A stretch of 9,289 nucleotides of DNA, from the NCBI GenBank assembly GCA_964643725.1, contig CAZXTL010000043.1, forward strand, positions 1 through 9,289. Direction: 5' to 3'. Below the pieces are notes generated by a model. That model saw only the letters and a list, made by a program, of their open reading frames with translations, searched no databases and had not been told where the DNA came from. Below are positions 5,611 through 9,289 of this stretch, piece after piece (the stretch's first letter is position 1; every line of letters starts with the position of its first letter). The translations under genes and the position numbers were made by a program. This stretch comes from DYQY01 sp964643725. Lineage in GTDB: Bacteria; Margulisbacteria; Riflemargulisbacteria; GWF2-35-9; DYQY01.

Positions 5611-7824
5611 TTAAACTTTTTCTAACTTACCGTACTTTGGCATAACAAGCTTCATTTCCTGACCGAACTTAATCTGTAATGACATATCCTTACCAGAACT
5701 AAACACTTGCACAACTACTCCATCACCAAAAGCGCCAGAATGTACAATATCTCCAACCTTATACTCAAACACCAATTTTGCCTTACTTTCTTCTTCATAA
5801 TCTCTAGTAAAGAAAGTTCCTTTTCTGTCTGGTTTCGTTAAATTATATTCTGGTTTTGCAGATAATTTTTCAACAATATGATTAAATCCACTTAGACGAT
5901 CACTAAATTCAACCTTTATTAATTCTGCTGGTATCTCATAAAAGAAGCGACTCAACTCCTTAGGTGTTGTCGAACCATATGCACCCCGATTACTTGAGGC
6001 TGAAAGGAATAACTTTTTCCTTGCTCTAGTGATTGCTACATAGCAAAGACGACGTTCTTCTTCTAACTCTGCAGGACTATCCATCGACTGAACATGTGGA
6101 AGAACACCTTCTTCAAGTCCAAACAAAAATACATTATCATATTCCAACCCTTTGGCAGAATGCATTGTCATAAGTGTCAACACATCATCAACACCATCAG
6201 ACTCGTCTTGACTAGTAAGTAATGTACTCATAGAAACAAAATCATCAAGAGAATATTCTTGGTCTACCGCAGATTTCTTAAGTTCTTCTAAGTTCTCAAT
6301 CCTAGCTCTTGCTTCTAAATTACTTTCAGCTTGTAACATCTCTTTATAACCTGTTCTATTTATAACCATCTCAATAAGCTGAGCTGCTGTAAGTTTTCCT
6401 GCAAGGTACTCCTCTTGAAAAGAAACAATAAGCTCCTTAAAGTTTACAAGTGCAGCATGTCCACGTACATCCTCAAGCTGATCTACAGCCTCAAAACAAG
6501 AAACTCCTTTTTCTAGAGCTTTTTCCTGCACTTTTAGTAATGTCAATTTGCCTATCTTCCTTGATGGGACATTAACTACCCTCTGAAACGCAACATCATC
6601 TCTATAATTTAAAATTAACTTTAAATAAGCCATAATATCTTTGATTTCTTTTCTATCATAAAACCTTAGACCACCATATATCCTATATTTAATATTATGT
6701 TGCAATAATATAGTCTCAATTACTCTACTCATAGCATTAGTTCTGTACAAAAATGCTATTTCTGAGGAAGCAGCACCCTTTTCAATCAACGCTTTAACTC
6801 TTTTAACTGCTTGTTCTGCTTCATCATAATCATTTTGAGCTACAAAGAAACAAGCTTCTGCGCCCTTTTCCTGATCTGTCCAAAGAGATTTCTTCTTCCT
6901 AAGCGTATTGTTAATTATTATACTGTTGGCAATATCAAGTATATTTCCAGAAGATCTGTAATTCTGTTCAAGAAGAATAACTTTAGCATCCGGGAAATCT
7001 TTCTCAAAATTAAGGATATTCTGCAAATTAGCACCACGCCAAGAATATATATTCTGATCCGTATCGCCTACTACGAAAATCCGTCTATGCTTAGCAGAAA
7101 GCATATAGCTAATATGATACTGTGGCATATTGATATCCTGATACTCATCTATTAATACAAACTCAAACTTATTTTGATATTTTGTCAAAACTTCTTGCTC
7201 TTGTTTAAAAAGCAAAACCAAATTAAGCAAAAGATCATCAAAATCCATAGCATTGTTCTGTCTTAGTCTTAATTGATATTCGGCATATGCTTTAGCTGAA
7301 ACTCGAACGATGTCTGTGTCTGCTTTCAATTTAAGCTGTTCTGGAAAAACAAAGGAATTTTTAGCTTTACTTATCTGATACAGTATAGATTTAGGTTTAA
7401 ACTGTTCCATATCTACTTCATGGTCTGTTAATATTTGTTTTATAAGAGAAAGTTGGTCACCAGCATCATAAACAACAAAATTCTTGTCATACCCTAACTT
7501 ATCAGCAAACATTTTCAAAATTTTAAAACCAAAGGAATGGAAAGTCATGATCCAATTATCTTGAACCTTTGTACCTTCTGAACCTATAAGGTCATGAACT
7601 CGCTCTTTCATCTCTGCTGCTGCTTTGTTCGTGAAGGTTACAGCTAATATATTAGAAAGTGGAACTTTAAATTCCTCATGCAAGTAAGCTATCTTATGAG
7701 TCAAAACCCTAGTTTTGCCACTGCCTGCTCCTGCCATAATAAGCAAAGGACCTTCAGTATATTTAACTGCTTCTACCTGTTGGGGATTGAGACCTTCGAA
7801 AAATCTTTCAGAATTTTTGTCCAT
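5611..7824 (-). CDS. pcrA: UvrD/PcrA-type superfamily 1 DNA helicase
   Basis: ATP-driven 3'-to-5' DNA helicase for nucleotide excision repair, replication restart and removal of stalled RNA polymerase. At 737 aa it is full length. Motifs in order: Walker A AGAGSGKT (31-38), Ia AVTFTNKAA (61-69), II LIDEYQD (224-230), III VVGDTDQNIYSWRGA (251-265), IV EQNYRSS (286-292), V LMTMHSAKGLEYDNVFLFGLEEG (551-573) and VI EERRLCYVAITRARKKL (589-605). The last 50 residues (YKVGDIVHSGAFGDGVVVQV onward) match the Tudor-like tail that binds RNA polymerase in PcrA/UvrD, which with DEYQD favours PcrA naming. The ATG follows GATAGGCT, a weak Shine-Dalgarno. A CATAAT hexamer at 7834-7839 could give a nearly leaderless transcript, or the gene is read through from the glycosyltransferase gene 44 bp upstream. 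Confidence 0.96.
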   Translation of the reverse strand: MDKNSERFFEGLNPQQVEAVKYTEGPLLIMAGAGSGKTRVLTHKIAYLHEEFKVPLSNILAVTFTNKAAAEMKERVHDLIGSEGTKVQDNWIMTFHSFGFKILKMFADKLGYDKNFVVYDAGDQLSLIKQILTDHEVDMEQFKPKSILYQISKAKNSFVFPEQLKLKADTDIVRVSAKAYAEYQLRLRQNNAMDFDDLLLNLVLLFKQEQEVLTKYQNKFEFVLIDEYQDINMPQYHISYMLSAKHRRIFVVGDTDQNIYSWRGANLQNILNFEKDFPDAKVILLEQNYRSSGNILDIANSIIINNTLRKKKSLWTDQEKGAEACFFVAQNDYDEAEQAVKRVKALIEKGAASSEIAFLYRTNAMSRVIETILLQHNIKYRIYGGLRFYDRKEIKDIMAYLKLILNYRDDVAFQRVVNVPSRKIGKLTLLKVQEKALEKGVSCFEAVDQLEDVRGHAALVNFKELIVSFQEEYLAGKLTAAQLIEMVINRTGYKEMLQAESNLEARARIENLEELKKSAVDQEYSLDDFVSMSTLLTSQDESDGVDDVLTLMTMHSAKGLEYDNVFLFGLEEGVLPHVQSMDSPAELEEERRLCYVAITRARKKLFLSASSNRGAYGSTTPKELSRFFYEIPAELIKVEFSDRLSGFNHIVEKLSAKPEYNLTKPDRKGTFFTRDYEEESKAKLVFEYKVGDIVHSGAFGDGVVVQVFSSGKDMSLQIKFGQEMKLVMPKYGKLEKV

Positions 7825-7868
7825 AGCCTATCAATTATGCACTAATTCTTTAAAATAATTAAACGTAC

Positions 7869-9086
7869 TTATTCTGTTGCAAGCAAAAACCTAATTATTT
7901 TAGTATATATCAGCTTATCCCATAAGGAATCTATGCAATTATTCAATATATCATATTCATCTTTTTTTCTGTCAGGGCTTGACCTGATAAGCTCAACTTC
8001 ATCTAAAAACTGCTTATCAATAACATAACCTTTTGAATGCGGATAATCTGAAACACGCCCTATCCCAGCATTTGTAAAAAGCACTAAAGTCTCAACGCTA
8101 AAAGCATCTGCAACATGATAAGTCGCAGTATCTACAGTAACAATCTTATCCATTAAAGAAATAATTAAAGCAAAATCATCAAAAGTTTCTGATAATTCTT
8201 TAATATTGAAAAACCTTGGTGAATCATACTGCAAATCTGAGACAGTAAAAACTTCATAATCAGTTTTTGCTAAAATATCAGCTATTATTTTATGACTAAC
8301 ATCTTGAGGAATATTTCTGCAAAACTGGACAGAATCAGGGTGAAACAATAAACGTGTACCTTTTCTTCCTTTAGCAGAAAGAACCTCACTAACATTGTCT
8401 TTCTTTTCTTTTGAAAATAAATAGGTAATCCTCTTTTTGAAAGAGTCTATTTTTGAAGAATCCAAAGAAAACATCCACAGAAAACTATCGACTATTGAAC
8501 GTGTATGATACCCAGTTATTGAATTAATTGATGTTATATCATAATAAAAGTCATAATCACAAAATTTTTCTAACTCTAATGGTTCTTGCAAAATAGTAAT
8601 ACCAAAACGAGAATAATAATTACTAAATTTATTACTTTGTACATGACAAATATCTATTTTTACTTCCTCAAAATATCTAAGCAACTCTTCCTTCAAGATT
8701 TTATAAGCTGTTATCCCACAAATATTATCTCCATAAGCAGGACCAAATCCTCCAAGCAAGGCAATTTTTACCTTAGTTTTTTTATTATTACCTAGCCTTT
8801 CATCTAAAGAAATAAAAACTTCTCTACTACTCAGATCCACAGGCATATGTAGTTCAGCTGGGATTTCTAGTTTTTGATAAGTATTAATTCTGCCCATCAT
8901 ATGATTATTTTTCACATCATTTACCATCAAAAACAATGCATGGCGATAATCGGAAACGTAGATTTTGTTTTTATAAAGAGGGATATAATGATCTTCTGAA
9001 AAGACCCTATCACTAAAAAGTCCCAGCTTATCGTAATCTAAAAAAGGAACAATCTTAATGTCTTCAATTGTTTTTAAAAAAAGCAA
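7869..9086 (-). CDS. GT9-like glycosyltransferase (heptosyltransferase superfamily), TTG start
   Basis: Probable GT-B fold glycosyltransferase of the GT9/ADP-heptose transferase group, which adds sugars to surface glycans at the inner face of the membrane. In the 405-aa protein the N-domain glycine motif GGFGPAYGDNICG is at 112-124. The C-domain has a RLLFHPDSVQFCRNIP segment (245-260), which matches the family nucleotide-sugar-binding start. VTVDTATYHVADAFSVETLVLFTN (316-339) corresponds to the GT9 signature DTGxxHxAxA, with His324 conserved but Gly replaced by Ala. The first 105 residues match no domain I know. No signal peptide or membrane span is seen. The start is TTG at 9086: an in-frame TAA lies six bases upstream, the first in-frame ATG would lose over 50 residues, and GGGGGAG is ideally placed. 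Donor and acceptor are unknown, and divergence from canonical heptosyltransferases is large. Confidence 0.75.
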   Translation of the reverse strand: MLFLKTIEDIKIVPFLDYDKLGLFSDRVFSEDHYIPLYKNKIYVSDYRHALFLMVNDVKNNHMMGRINTYQKLEIPAELHMPVDLSSREVFISLDERLGNNKKTKVKIALLGGFGPAYGDNICGITAYKILKEELLRYFEEVKIDICHVQSNKFSNYYSRFGITILQEPLELEKFCDYDFYYDITSINSITGYHTRSIVDSFLWMFSLDSSKIDSFKKRITYLFSKEKKDNVSEVLSAKGRKGTRLLFHPDSVQFCRNIPQDVSHKIIADILAKTDYEVFTVSDLQYDSPRFFNIKELSETFDDFALIISLMDKIVTVDTATYHVADAFSVETLVLFTNAGIGRVSDYPHSKGYVIDKQFLDEVELIRSSPDRKKDEYDILNNCIDSLWDKLIYTKIIRFLLATE

Positions 9087-9092
9087 CCGTTA

Positions 9093-9099
9093 CTCCCCC
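9093..9099 (-). promoter_or_regulatory. Strong Shine-Dalgarno GGGGGAG supporting the TTG start
   Basis: On the minus strand GGGGGAG ends six bases before TTG (9086-9084). It is the strongest ribosome binding site in the window and decides the otherwise doubtful non-ATG start of the GT9-like gene. Confidence 0.75.
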
Positions 9100-9117
9100 T
9101 ATCTAACCCTATAATTA

Positions 9118-9147
9118 ATTGTACACTATCTAAGGGCATGAGGGCAA
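9118..9147 (-). promoter_or_regulatory. Candidate promoter of the GT9-like gene
   Basis: The minus strand reads TTGCCC (9147-9142; four of six) and TACAAT (9123-9118; five of six) with an 18-bp spacer. Transcription would start near 9111, giving a leader of about 25 bases that contains the Shine-Dalgarno. The -35 overlaps the U-tract of the preceding terminator. An 8-bp direct repeat flanks the -10. Confidence 0.45.
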
Positions 9148-9178
9148 AAAAAAGAGGGAGCATTTCTGCTCCCCCTCC
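9145..9178 (-). terminator. Strong intrinsic terminator of the gene at the right edge
   Basis: The minus-strand RNA forms a 10-bp stem AGGGGGAGCA/UGCUCCCUCU (one G-U pair; 9176-9167 with 9162-9153) closed by a GAAA tetraloop and followed by a run of about eight U. It ends the gene whose stop is at 9228. The opposite strand lacks a downstream T-run and has an A-C mismatch, so it works in one direction. Confidence 0.9.
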
Positions 9179-9192
9179 AAATCCACCAATCC

Positions 9193-9224
9193 AATGAACC
9201 AGTGAACTAATGAACTATTGAACC
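9193..9224. repeat. 8-bp tandem repeat, consensus AATGAACY, four units
   Basis: TGAAC recurs at exact 8-bp steps (9195, 9203, 9211, 9219) in units AATGAACC, AGTGAACT, AATGAACT and ATTGAACC. It fills most of the space between the stop codon of the right-edge gene and its terminator, so it would be transcribed in the 3' untranslated region. The units are imperfect, unlike the exact GTGAAAA array at 4111. Confidence 0.8.
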
Positions 9225-9227
9225 AAA

Positions 9228-9289
9228 TTATCCTTGAGCGAACTTCTGTGTAGCTTCCCTCATGATATCGCCTTGTGTCTTACCTGTTG
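9228..9289 (-). CDS. C-terminal end of an unrecognised protein (cut by the window edge)
   Basis: The minus strand is open from the window edge to a TAA at 9228-9230 and encodes TGKTQGDIMREATQKFAQG as the last 19 residues. The other two minus-strand frames have stops within this stretch, and a strong terminator follows about 50 bp downstream, which supports a real gene end. The tail is polar and probably helical. It is too short to assign to any family. Confidence 0.55.
   Translation of the reverse strand, partial: TGKTQGDIMREATQKFAQG

Noticed and set aside
80..9289. Possible defence, mobile or biosynthetic cluster
   Set aside because: Every full gene belongs to a common chromosomal family, and there is no transposase, integrase, inverted terminal repeat, tRNA attachment site or coherent pathway.

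Overview
The window is an AT-rich bacterial chromosome segment of mostly housekeeping genes. It holds eight complete protein-coding genes and the last codons of a ninth. Seven of the complete genes, and the fragment, lie on the minus strand; only the serine dehydratase gene is on the plus strand. I see no rRNA, tRNA, CRISPR array, insertion sequence, phage gene or toxin-antitoxin pair.

Layout from the left edge: bases 1-79 hold nothing I can support. A minus-strand operon trpS (tryptophanyl-tRNA synthetase) > rluB-like (rRNA pseudouridine synthase) > radical SAM protein occupies 80-2698. Its genes overlap or nearly touch, and a good extended -10 promoter sits directly in front of trpS. Next comes a two-gene minus-strand unit, queE (7-carboxy-7-deazaguanine synthase, for queuosine or preQ0) > secreted or membrane-anchored polysaccharide deacetylase, at 2744-4096. 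A 124-bp divergent spacer (4097-4220), with a 7-bp tandem repeat and a GC-rich dyad, separates queE from a plus-strand iron-sulfur L-serine dehydratase (4221-5606). That gene runs tail-to-tail, with a 4-bp gap, into a minus-strand pcrA/uvrD helicase (5611-7824). Upstream of pcrA is a divergent GT9-like glycosyltransferase (7869-9086) that starts with TTG behind a very strong Shine-Dalgarno. The right end holds a strong intrinsic terminator, an 8-bp tandem repeat and the last 19 codons of an unrecognised gene.

Organism: I cannot name it. Four of the eight full genes encode proteins expected to carry iron-sulfur clusters: two radical SAM enzymes, the serine dehydratase, and a TrpRS with the cysteine motif known from Thermotoga. 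This suggests an anaerobe or micro-aerophile. The AT-rich sequence and short low-complexity tandem repeats in the spacers fit many uncultured lineages as well as Firmicutes- or Thermotoga-like groups. A GT9-type glycosyltransferase hints at surface glycans but does not prove LPS.

The genes do not form one pathway. The shared theme is translation and tRNA/rRNA modification (trpS, rluB, queE, possibly the COG0731 radical SAM protein), beside DNA repair, amino-acid breakdown and envelope functions. The most noteworthy points are the cysteine motif of TrpRS, two promoters whose -10 hexamers lie exactly 6 nt from the ATG (likely leaderless mRNAs), the non-coding tandem repeats, and an unassigned N-terminal region on the GT9-like protein. 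I found no convincing new multi-gene system.
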